From: Lachnospiraceae bacterium UBA3632
Lineage (GTDB): Bacteria; Bacillota; Clostridia; Lachnospirales; Lachnospiraceae
DNA length: 64,000 nucleotides
Assembly: GCA_002373975.1 (NCBI GenBank)
Contig: DFKZ01000057.1
Location: 1-64,000, forward strand
Reading direction: 5' to 3'
Shown here: positions 56,801 to 64,000 of the stretch, one piece after another
Position numbering within the stretch: position 1 is the first letter of the stretch
How the letters are laid out: the number at the start of each line of letters is the position of its first letter
Notes under the pieces: generated by a model
What the model was told of the DNA's origin: nothing
The model's input: only the letters and a program-made list of their open reading frames with translations
Database searches by the model: none
Position numbers and translations under genes: made by a program

Positions 56801-57629
56801 TCAGACTCTGTGCATCTATCAGCCATGTTCCGATAAAAAGCGTTCCGCCGGGTACGGGACCCTGCCCCCTGTCCGCTCTGCTCAAAATGTATTGTCCATA
56901 TGAAACAAGGTTTCCGGCATCTATGTATTCAAATGTATTCTGATCGGCAAAGCCTCCGATCTTCGTGCTGTCTATCTCACCGACAATGGCGCTTTTAAGG
57001 GTCTCTGTATCTACAAAAGGATCGGAGTCGGCTCCCGTTCCGGCCAGTCTGTCGTAAATCTCGGTGATCTGGGCATCGGTCAGAAGAGCGGCCGCAGTGA
57101 TCTCGTTTTTGGCATATGATGCTATGAGGTTTCCCATGGTGTATCCGGTATTCATCGAATTGCCCAGGAAGTCCTTTCCGGGGCTGTAGGGTGAGCCCGG
57201 TGAATTCGTTGACTCCGCACTCCATGGATTCAGCTCCGCCACAGTAACGGTCGATACCACTCCCGTGACCGGATCCGTCACCTCCTGAGTGTATGTGTCC
57301 TTTATCAGATCGCCCAGGGCGTTCATGAATGAAGGGATATTTATACTGCTCCAATTGGTCCCCTCGGCATGAAGGCTGTAGAAAGTGTTCTTTATCACAT
57401 CATCCGTCAGTTCGTTATACCTGGCGGCCTGTGAAAGGTTCTGACTGACGAGGGCGTATATTATCGTCTCGTAGATCGTCTCGCCCTCTGCGCTTACTCT
57501 TCCGCTGTCCGGAAATATGAATGTCGGAGCCGACAGCGTGAGGATAAGTGCGGAGAAAAGAACGCACAAAGCACGTTTAAAAGCCTTTTTGATGCTATTC
57601 TTTTGTCCTTTCCTCCCGTGATTATTCAT
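53898..57629 (-). CDS. Giant exported protein, paralog 2 with Gly-rich linker (1243 aa)
   Basis: A signal peptide (about residues 1-46) precedes a unique domain and then the shared domain (FIGTWLIDAQ, QLMLYKSELAG, EAVDIFNLT, about 265-400). Shorter coiled coils lie around 850-920. A linker of about 45 residues, almost only Gly with Thr/Asn/Pro (about 1000-1045), separates the C-terminal shared domain (YVSLAAVDNCRRYTGFRFV, GSASYRFEIGS, GAYLYCTCVYI). The linker implies a flexible joint. AAAGGA precedes the ATG. With its paralog it may form a scaffold in or across the cell wall for the injection system; that is inference. Confidence 0.7.
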   Translation of the reverse strand: MNNHGRKGQKNSIKKAFKRALCVLFSALILTLSAPTFIFPDSGRVSAEGETIYETIIYALVSQNLSQAARYNELTDDVIKNTFYSLHAEGTNWSSINIPSFMNALGDLIKDTYTQEVTDPVTGVVSTVTVAELNPWSAESTNSPGSPYSPGKDFLGNSMNTGYTMGNLIASYAKNEITAAALLTDAQITEIYDRLAGTGADSDPFVDTETLKSAIVGEIDSTKIGGFADQNTFEYIDAGNLVSYGQYILSRADRGQGPVPGGTLFIGTWLIDAQSLNETFYRAALASMSTYNQQLMLYKSELAGNNWRDIYGASGLEDILPIAENIEEASLADNLVSIVVGKDGMPVSAKTGEAVDIFNLTNPYELEQLPELRALKIQYDADIVSVSDTGSKLYIYERLNKFFNSDAYFTRNAQMADDCKYILGVSARTGIAFYAADYRYGYFIFSKRIEESGRGFLESLETAAESTTARLDYDWNSYDSRVALIRGAVAWRNEVAWRNEINAAGGIEVLRNRIYNFQEVWRHFSCVRDEVTDDYDLKMQGMANLYGQLRASGTSEDKEIADMAILLMEKLDAGRRARVYYNLVENEEHNYFVGPILNLLYQQVAYGETQIGRNFNLIMYTDEDFSEVSSITEAVENALTDCNKSYIQYNSLALSPGSTIVSQMDYDLSNSVIDNAGQGSAAVSTTLRDLVDLGNVTNNVIAHKTRELTLVAKLLDAGDAKFGQMVHSSAGEMYLKAAADPDTSKKTLDELLNDQKADVASAATELQSFIKARAMRLPTDEAIEFVKQRINWAEAQRTGISEDAFGPYAEEALDDHIKWLSELLSTVKEGGEITDELDELEAKKALLEQEMLTAYDNMDNETGDKLRNEISEVQKQIDDINAKRAEVKNDPGASAADKIEAQEVGTQSAAADKIADEILAKIADNNFDDLEPGINALTSLESPRLPEILEALETHGAPASLINLVKDAIAELGEIDNTGEETGTGPDGGGNGAGTGEGGGSGGGGTGNGGGTGPGGNGGGHGDGLPARDYEDNLALDEDDFNEVIRESYGEEPYDFGTAEQAAVIAALVGFADARNDKNSYDYAMDLLDRLISEGNPFIYRQYLPDLSKEYVSLAAVDNCRRYTGFRFVDDTGNYDGPNVVASMQQYIIGSASYRFEIGSNTVHKNDGSEDTMDTAAVMQSDYSIRNIDGEEYPYISESSSGAYLYCTCVYIPGTEWAVLITPQTDRRIAQILDAFDLKADGE

Positions 57630-57693
57630 GTATTTTTCCTTTGTATATCAAATATAGCACTTTGCCTGCAACAAGACCGCAACACCGCTGTTA

Positions 57694-60600
57694 TCAATAA
57701 TACGATGCTATCACACTCTCGACCTCGTCTAATCTGTCACTTAATGCCTTCTTGTCGGATTTGTATCTGTCTTTGGCTGTTTTTGAGTCATACCACTCGT
57801 TTTTACGAGCTTCCAGCGCTGCTTCCTTGTTCGCGATCTGCGTCTGCACATCGCTGATCTTGGTATTCATCTCGCCGGTAAATGTCTCGAGTTCCGATCT
57901 GAGCCTTGCTATTTTTGCCCCCGAGCTTTCACTTCCGTCGGGAAGCGATCCCTCAAAAAAGAACTTTCCGTAAGCATCCCGGGCTTTCTCCAGCTCCTTT
58001 TTAAGCTTTTCGACCTCTTTCTCAAGCGGCACACATATCAGCGTGTACAGGATCCCGCCATCCTTAAATTTCTTCTTCGCCTCTTCGAGCCCGGCCACGG
58101 CCGCGTTATACCCGGCCTCACAATCATCCCTGTATTTTGTGATATCGTCACCGTTTCTTTGAAGAGTCTGTATCTCTGTATTTATATCCGCGGTAGTCTG
58201 CCCAAGCTCGGCAGTATACAGATTTAATGTGACCTTCAGGGCATTGAGCTCACCGTTAAGCTCAGCCAGGCATTCGGATAGCTGTACGTATTTCACGCAT
58301 AAAAGCCCATCGATGGACTTATCGATATCCTCTATCCTGCTTCTGATCTCATCCCGCTGCTTTTTAAGATCGGCTATCCTTACTTCCTTGGCAGGATCCG
58401 TCTTTCTGAGCACCGATTCCATGTTCAGGATTTCTTTTCCATAGGAATCCGCTATTTTTTCGAGCTGATCCGCCAGCGAGATATCAGCGACTTCATTGCT
58501 CTTTCTGAGCTCTGCGGCTTTTCTTTTCGCTTCCTCCATCCCGTTTACAAGAGTGTCCATTCTCACAAGAGCCTTCTCGTAATCATCGATGGAATCTGCC
58601 ATCCGCACAACAGCCCTGACATTCTCTTCGCTTGCTTCAAAGCCCTCCTGCTCCAGGTATGCTACGGCCCACTGTCCGATCTCGCTCCCGTAAAGCGTTG
58701 GCATGCTCAAGCGGTCCGAAGCCTTTGAATAGATGTCATCACCATTTTGCTCAAGTGCGGCAAGTATCTCATCCTCACCGGCGGTCACGCTGTTTTTGTT
58801 AAGGCTTGTGAGCTTATTCTTTTCGGCCTCCAGCTCCTGCGTCAGTACAAGGAGCTCCTTTGACAGCTTATCCTTTTCCGATTTATCCTTCGCTTTTCCC
58901 AGCTGCCTTAACAGCTCAAGCTTACGGGTTTCCTTGTCAAGTATCGCCTGATCTATCTGGGCTTTAAGAGCTTCCAGCTTTTGCTCCTTGACAAAATCCT
59001 CCGCTGCCGATTTCAATATCGCACTTTTGGCCTCTGCCTCATCTTCCGGCTCTTCCGTTCCTTCCGGCCCGAGAAGACCGGATGCGGACTCGGACTCTCT
59101 GATCCTTTTCTCTATCTCATCGGCGTTATCTGTAAGCGACTGTGCGATCTCCTCCTGTGTAACGCTGTCGTTGATCTCGGCAAGCTTTTTGTCTATCTCT
59201 TCGAGACGTTCTTTGTAATGGGTGACTGTGGGGGACTCGGTCTCACCGGTATCCACGCTTTCCGCTGCCGCAAGTAAAGACTCTACTCTCTCCTTTTCAG
59301 CCAGCAGATCCTCGGATTTTTTCTCTACCACTATCTGCCTTGCAAGTGCTTCCTGTACATCGGCAAGAGTTATCTCCTGATCGGCATAGAGCTTTTTGTC
59401 CCCGGTATTGATGCTTGCTCCGCCGATATAGCTTCCATCCTCCGCAAACATTCTCACTGTGAGCTTTCCGATATCATTCTTGATAAATGACATATACGCG
59501 AAGGGCTCATCCGATTTGATCAGATCGTTCGAAAAAAGATACAGGTTTTTCTGCGCACTTATATTGTAAAAAGCAACTTCCTGATCAGTCTCGAAATTCC
59601 TTGCCACCTGCTCTTTGTCGAATGTAAAGCGCAGTTTTATCATACCGGTATTTTCATCTTCTTCAAGGGTATATGTACCGATATATTTTTCCGCATCGGG
59701 ATCGATCTTTTCATACCCGACTGTAATATTCAGCGGACCGTACGAAACTGTGGGATCGATGGCACACTTATCGACAAACTCGTCCCCGTTATAGAGCGCT
59801 ATGGAAACCGAATCCACATCCTGTACGGTAAGCGTCAGATGCTTGATCGATTCGCCCTTGGGAGTCCTTTCTCCTATCTGCCTTCCGTCGGACCAGAGTT
59901 CAAAATCGGTGATGTTGTATTCAAAGCCCTCCGGGATGTCGATATAAAGCATAAATTCTTCCGAATCGACAATGGAACGGATACTGTAGGTTGCACCCTT
60001 TCTGATAACTGACTGCATCGCAGCAAGGGCATCTTCGACCGCGTCTCCTCCTTCTTCCGGAGGGGTACCGAGCCCCGCATGTCCCACCTGCGTTGTCAGA
60101 GATTCGGCTACAAAATACTGAGAAGCGGCTCCGCAGGTCGTCTTGTCAAATTCGAAAAGGGTCTTGGAGTAGAGGGAAAGAGCATCCTTTAAAGCGCTTC
60201 TTGCGCTCTCATATTCACCCAGTTCTGTGTCGTATTCCTCCAGAGACATCTGTCCCAGTGCATTGAGCGCCTCGTCATAGATGAGCTGCTCCTTCATGGT
60301 GTTGAGGTCGTTTAATGCCGTAATATATGCCTTCCGGGTCTCCATCAGATTGTCATAGCCGTCGGCTACGGCGTTGTCCAGCTCGGTGCATGTGTTATTG
60401 TATTCCTTAAGTGCGCTCTCATATTCAAGGGCTGCGGTATAAAGGACATACGGATCATCCTCCACATAACGTATACCGTCTGTATCGCCCTTCCACCATT
60501 CCTTCGGGAACTTGAAAAAGAGGATCCTCTTTTTTCCCACCCATGGCTCATCTATCTTTTTCAGAAAGGCATCATAATCCTTCTTAAACGCCCTTTTGTT

Positions 60601-61530
60601 GATGGAGGATCCGTCAAGAGCCTGCTGAACATAGCCGCTTATCATTCCTATATTGTTGCCGTACTGAGACTTCATAAGGTTGTAATTGGTGTTTAATGCA
60701 AGCTTGGCCAGCGATTCCTCCTGTCTCGCCTCAAAAACGGTATGATCGTTATCCCGTGCATGCTTTTGGAGACTCTCCAGGGTCTTTCTGTCGATATTTG
60801 TCACTATAAAGGCATCTTCGAATACATAGTTGTCCGTGATATCAAAGCCCACTTCTTTCCCGAGCTTCGTTTTTGATCTCTGAAGCTTGGTCTGCTCTGA
60901 TGACAGGCTCTTCTTGTAACCCTCAAGTCTTTTTTCCTGCTGCTTTATCTGAGCTTCGGTTGCAAGTCCCAGCGCAAGCCTTGCCTTATTTTTGAGCAGC
61001 GTTGTCTCAAGATTGCTTATCCTCTGCTTAAGGAAAGTGATCTCCGCCTGTGATGTGATGATATCGATATAGATCCCGCTGACCTTTTCGTTTTCCTGAA
61101 TCTTAAGGTCATTGATCTTATGCTTTAACGTTTCTATGTCATACTTAAGCTGCTCCGGCTTGTAGGCAAATTCAAACGCTTCCGATTCATTGGGTGTAGT
61201 GGGAAACTTAAAATTCAGAAGGGGAGACCATCTGAAGGTCTGCATGCTTCTTTGTTTTTCCTGCAACGAACGGATTGCTGATTCCCTGGCAGCCTGCTTC
61301 GCTTCGATCTGGATCTCCACCGCTTCGATTTTTTCCGAATTGGCTATGGCAACCGTCTTGCAGGTCGCAAGGGTAAGCACCTTCTGCCTTCCGACGGCGG
61401 ATGCTTTTTCGGGAAATGCGATCAGACAGGAAGGTATGATAATCGCCGCAGTAAGAAAACCGGCGATAACACGCTTCGCACCGACGATCACTCTATTCGG
61501 TTTTCCTTTCATTCCGGCATTTTTCTTCAT
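57694..61530 (-). CDS. TolC-like exported protein with extended coiled coils (1278 aa)
   Basis: A signal peptide/anchor (about residues 15-45) is followed by a segment like the outer-membrane efflux (TolC) family: LTLATCKTVAIANSEKIEAVEIQIEAKQ-like opening, split here as LTLATCKTVAIAN and a long helical hairpin to about residue 240, with a second half near 370-480. A beta-rich domain (about 500-720) and long coiled coils (about 730-1270) follow. TolC proteins normally sit in outer membranes, which this organism should lack; a family of TolC-like proteins is known in some Firmicutes. It could span the thick wall. AGGAAGAG lies before the chosen ATG 61530. Confidence 0.6.
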   Translation of the reverse strand: MKKNAGMKGKPNRVIVGAKRVIAGFLTAAIIIPSCLIAFPEKASAVGRQKVLTLATCKTVAIANSEKIEAVEIQIEAKQAARESAIRSLQEKQRSMQTFRWSPLLNFKFPTTPNESEAFEFAYKPEQLKYDIETLKHKINDLKIQENEKVSGIYIDIITSQAEITFLKQRISNLETTLLKNKARLALGLATEAQIKQQEKRLEGYKKSLSSEQTKLQRSKTKLGKEVGFDITDNYVFEDAFIVTNIDRKTLESLQKHARDNDHTVFEARQEESLAKLALNTNYNLMKSQYGNNIGMISGYVQQALDGSSINKRAFKKDYDAFLKKIDEPWVGKKRILFFKFPKEWWKGDTDGIRYVEDDPYVLYTAALEYESALKEYNNTCTELDNAVADGYDNLMETRKAYITALNDLNTMKEQLIYDEALNALGQMSLEEYDTELGEYESARSALKDALSLYSKTLFEFDKTTCGAASQYFVAESLTTQVGHAGLGTPPEEGGDAVEDALAAMQSVIRKGATYSIRSIVDSEEFMLYIDIPEGFEYNITDFELWSDGRQIGERTPKGESIKHLTLTVQDVDSVSIALYNGDEFVDKCAIDPTVSYGPLNITVGYEKIDPDAEKYIGTYTLEEDENTGMIKLRFTFDKEQVARNFETDQEVAFYNISAQKNLYLFSNDLIKSDEPFAYMSFIKNDIGKLTVRMFAEDGSYIGGASINTGDKKLYADQEITLADVQEALARQIVVEKKSEDLLAEKERVESLLAAAESVDTGETESPTVTHYKERLEEIDKKLAEINDSVTQEEIAQSLTDNADEIEKRIRESESASGLLGPEGTEEPEDEAEAKSAILKSAAEDFVKEQKLEALKAQIDQAILDKETRKLELLRQLGKAKDKSEKDKLSKELLVLTQELEAEKNKLTSLNKNSVTAGEDEILAALEQNGDDIYSKASDRLSMPTLYGSEIGQWAVAYLEQEGFEASEENVRAVVRMADSIDDYEKALVRMDTLVNGMEEAKRKAAELRKSNEVADISLADQLEKIADSYGKEILNMESVLRKTDPAKEVRIADLKKQRDEIRSRIEDIDKSIDGLLCVKYVQLSECLAELNGELNALKVTLNLYTAELGQTTADINTEIQTLQRNGDDITKYRDDCEAGYNAAVAGLEEAKKKFKDGGILYTLICVPLEKEVEKLKKELEKARDAYGKFFFEGSLPDGSESSGAKIARLRSELETFTGEMNTKISDVQTQIANKEAALEARKNEWYDSKTAKDRYKSDKKALSDRLDEVESVIASYY

Positions 61531-61578
61531 GCGGTCTCTTCCTGTAAAGCAGTGATTTTGCAATCATGCGAGTGGCAG

Positions 61579-62820
61579 TTAATGCTCTATGTCTGCAAGG
61601 TTCTCTGTCATTATGTAATAGAAACTGAATGTGTCCACACCCGGATCGGTCACGAATATATAAAGAAGACCGTCTTTATGATAGGTGTGAAGATAAACCT
61701 TGTAGCTTCTGTCATATTCCCTTATCTCGTTATATTCCGTAAAAACTGAACTGATGGTGATGTCCGCCGGTCCGTTTATAACGATACCCTTGGACCTCTC
61801 GTTTAGCTTGTTTACCGCAAGTACTTCGGGAAGTGTGGCAAATGAGCTTCCGACATATATGGGCTCACCCAGATACTCCGCCAGATCGGTAAATGTGGAT
61901 ATGCGTCCCGCGGCGGTGGGGAAGCTGTCCTTCAGCACATATACCACCTCAACGCTTGCCTCGGCATCCACCGAATTATCGTCCAGATACTCAACGCTCA
62001 TGGCATTTATATCCGGCATATATCTCACTCTTTCCCCCTCAGCCTCATAGATACTTCTTTCACCGCTATATGCGGCGGCAACATCCGATGCCGATTTTCC
62101 TATAAGATCGCTGTACTTGATGTCATCAAAGGAGAACATACCGGAAAACACCGGATTGTGTCCCATATCGTAGAGCACTCCCTCTCCTTCCTTCATATCC
62201 AGTGCGAACTCGCCTTCATATTCAAGACTCCCGTTTGAGCGGTACAGCTTTCCGTTTCCGCTGTGGAGATTCTCGTGGAAAGTACCCTGGTAGAACAGTG
62301 TGCCGTCCTGATAGTACTGTGTTCCGGCATTTTCATACATGCTGTTGGCAAAATTGCCCTGATATACCACAAATCCCTCCGGATTCATAAGGGTCCCCTG
62401 ACCGTTGCACGCACCCTTTGAAACCTCGCCCTCATACGCAAGGTACCCGGATTTTCCTTTGATCCTGACTGTTCCCCGGGCGAATTTTAACAGTACATTA
62501 TTATATCCGTATGTCTTTATACCCTGATTCTGTCTGCCCGGGAAAAGCCCGCTCCATGAGCTTACCAGAAACGCTATGGAAAGAACGCCTATCACTATGA
62601 CAACAGCAAAGGCCAGGCGCCTGCTGACCAGCCACCGTCCGATCGAGTAATAATCGTCCTTGTGACGCGGTCTGATACTCAGCGTCTTGGTAAAGAAATT
62701 CCTGAGAAGCTCCGTCGCCCTGGCTAAAAGGAAGCTCGGCTTTGTGTAAAGCTTAAACTTCGTAACAAAGGGCGTAAACTTGGCTTTTATCGATTGTAAT
62801 AATGTTTTTAACGGGTTCAC
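61579..62820 (-). CDS. MORN-repeat membrane protein (413 aa)
   Basis: One membrane helix (about residues 74-95, FAVVIVIGVLSIAFLV) is preceded by a basic cytoplasmic part. Four to five MORN repeats follow (about 140-230), seen in the recurring YEGE/YQGNF/YQGTF and NGxGxL pattern, then a globular C-terminal domain of 180 residues with no clear family. MORN repeats often bind lipids or proteins at the cell surface. A GTG start is used with GGGGAG 12-13 bases upstream. It lies between the possible cyclase-like membrane protein and the TolC-like gene in one run. Confidence 0.7.
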   Translation of the reverse strand: MNPLKTLLQSIKAKFTPFVTKFKLYTKPSFLLARATELLRNFFTKTLSIRPRHKDDYYSIGRWLVSRRLAFAVVIVIGVLSIAFLVSSWSGLFPGRQNQGIKTYGYNNVLLKFARGTVRIKGKSGYLAYEGEVSKGACNGQGTLMNPEGFVVYQGNFANSMYENAGTQYYQDGTLFYQGTFHENLHSGNGKLYRSNGSLEYEGEFALDMKEGEGVLYDMGHNPVFSGMFSFDDIKYSDLIGKSASDVAAAYSGERSIYEAEGERVRYMPDINAMSVEYLDDNSVDAEASVEVVYVLKDSFPTAAGRISTFTDLAEYLGEPIYVGSSFATLPEVLAVNKLNERSKGIVINGPADITISSVFTEYNEIREYDRSYKVYLHTYHKDGLLYIFVTDPGVDTFSFYYIMTENLADIEH

Positions 62821-62826
62821 TTTTTA

Positions 62827-64000
62827 TTATTTCTCCCCAGGCTTATCCATGTGAAGCTCTCCGCGGAAATCATCCGCAGCGGCTCCGTCAAGGAATCGCT
62901 CGCATTCAAAAAGATACCACTTTGACAGCTCATCATCCGGAGATTCACGCAATATCTCCGAAAACATTCCTCTCGCCATATAGAAATCTCTTGCATAGAA
63001 AAGCTTTAAGGCATCTGCGAAATGCTTCCTCTGCCTGAATTTTCTGCTCCTTACCGGAGACGGCTCGGCATCAAGTGCCTCGTACAGCTTGATGATCCTG
63101 TCGGGATTATTCTTATCGGGTATGATAAACCCAATATATCTGAAATCACCCACGCTGTTTTCATGCTCTATCAACTGCTCTGTCAGAACAAGCGCCAGTC
63201 TCATCTGCCTGAACCACTCGGAATACTCTGCCAAAAGATCCGCCTCTGCGGAGGCGATACACACACATGCCTGCTTGCCATTTCCGGCAACTCCGTAGAT
63301 ATAAGGGGCATAATGGAGTATCATGGAGGAGCCTGCCAGCCCCAGGGCCTTTTCCTCGTGAAGCTTCAGCATAAGATCGGTACCGAAGCCCGACGAACTC
63401 CTGTTGTCGTCGGTGAAAAGATATTTGATCTCTGTGAGATCGTCATTCTCCGATACCATGATACCGTCATATTCTTCTCTGCATTTTTCAGCTATGGTAA
63501 GGAGATTGCTCTTCCTTTCAATATCGGAATGTGTCATCCTGCTTCCGGATTTTCCCGGCATTTTAAGCAGAGCTATGGCTCCGTTTAATGAAACAACATC
63601 AGAGCAGTTGACCTCCGTGATCGACTGTTTTTTTAATATCCTCTCGATGCTCTTCGGCGCGAATCTGAAGTATGCCTCATAGGTCAGATACTGAATGCGG
63701 TTGTTGCTCACAATGCTCTTTCTGATCTCCGCAAGGCTGTTCCACATGTAATTCATATCCCTGCCTACCACATCCGGCTTTTCTATCTCTTCACCTGTGG
63801 TGGCTACGGTCTTTAACGCGCGGCCGAGCAGTCTCAGATCCCTGTTCTGCAAAAGTATGTATATAAGCCCTGCAAGACTGGCAGCTGCAAACACCGATAA
63901 TGCGGTGATAAACAATCCTCTGTATCTTTGGAATATCTCTTTTAACGAAAGCCCGTCTTCCGCTATCATAACCGCACTGTATCCGCTGTAGCCGGATGAT
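62827..64000 (-). CDS. Membrane protein with degenerate cyclase-like domain (5' end outside window)
   Basis: At least 390 residues. The ATG at 63969 has no ribosome site and the frame stays open to the window edge, so the gene probably begins further right. A membrane helix (FITALSVFAAASLAGLIYIL) is followed by about 70 residues and then a domain whose end (FRYIGFIIPD...IIKLYEALDA) resembles class III nucleotide cyclases. The metal-binding aspartates and the usual FADI(V)GFT start are missing, so it is unlikely to be catalytic. The last 60 residues look like a TPR-type helical pair. It could be a CHASE-type sensor derivative; this is a weak assignment. Confidence 0.45.
   Translation of the reverse strand, partial: SSGYSGYSAVMIAEDGLSLKEIFQRYRGLFITALSVFAAASLAGLIYILLQNRDLRLLGRALKTVATTGEEIEKPDVVGRDMNYMWNSLAEIRKSIVSNNRIQYLTYEAYFRFAPKSIERILKKQSITEVNCSDVVSLNGAIALLKMPGKSGSRMTHSDIERKSNLLTIAEKCREEYDGIMVSENDDLTEIKYLFTDDNRSSSGFGTDLMLKLHEEKALGLAGSSMILHYAPYIYGVAGNGKQACVCIASAEADLLAEYSEWFRQMRLALVLTEQLIEHENSVGDFRYIGFIIPDKNNPDRIIKLYEALDAEPSPVRSRKFRQRKHFADALKLFYARDFYMARGMFSEILRESPDDELSKWYLFECERFLDGAAADDFRGELHMDKPGEK

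Noticed and set aside
57694..61530. Gram-negative origin of the cluster because of the TolC-like protein
   Set aside because: Ribosome sites, start-codon usage, regulators and the lack of other outer-membrane genes fit a Gram-positive organism, and TolC-like proteins occur in some Firmicutes.

Overview
The window looks like a chromosomal segment of a Gram-positive anaerobe of the Clostridia, most likely Lachnospiraceae. This rests on strong GGAGG-type ribosome sites, occasional TTG/GTG starts, RsbW/SpoIIAA-type regulators, an acetolactate decarboxylase, and envelope proteins with signal peptides. The family-level assignment is an inference. Almost everything is on the minus strand, so transcription runs from high to low coordinates. 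No tRNA, rRNA, CRISPR array, transposase or integrase was seen, and no gene-free stretch exceeds 300 bases.

The core (30.5-49.6 kb) is a contractile injection system (CIS). In transcription order it has a DUF4255/Pvc16-type cap protein, an unknown protein, a PAAR-like (DUF4280) tip, the sheath, the tube, a tail-assembly-chaperone-like gene with a probable -1 frameshift into a DUF6760-like reading frame, a second tube protein with a repeat-bearing tail, a coiled-coil tape-measure candidate, two CIS_tube-like hub proteins, a gp27-like hub, a gp5-like spike, gp25, two baseplate J-type proteins and a P2 gpI-like tail protein. No receptor-binding fibre was recognised.

Upstream in the same run (49.6-64 kb) lie proteins predicted to sit in or outside the membrane: two giant paralogous signal-peptide coiled-coil proteins, a TolC-like long coiled-coil protein, a MORN-repeat membrane protein, and a membrane protein with a possible degenerate cyclase domain that runs off the window. 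They may dock the injection machine to the envelope or form a conduit through it.

Downstream (28-30.4 kb) is a regulatory block: a STAS anti-anti-sigma factor, a FtsE-like ABC ATPase, an RsbW-like kinase and, on the plus strand, a histidine-kinase-like ATPase with its own good promoter. A second long minus-strand run (28.0 to 6.6 kb) carries a 76-aa protein, two AAA+ ATPases of the CIS type, a beta-propeller/Cache/MFS fusion, a GNAT acetyltransferase, a sensor-PP2C phosphatase (RsbU-like), three large proteins of unknown role that are cargo candidates (one with kinase-like motifs), an MBOAT acyltransferase, a decayed SGNH gene and a second GNAT protein. The phosphatase, RsbW-like kinase and STAS protein together suggest partner-switching control of the injection system.

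The left end (1-13.6 kb) is mosaic. It holds a partial AAA_14-type ATPase, a SWIM-SNF2 helicase, acetolactate decarboxylase, and two reciprocally decayed copies of an MBOAT-SGNH module sharing a 309-bp direct repeat. A small duplicate of the decarboxylase 3' end adds to the picture of an old duplication or cassette exchange.
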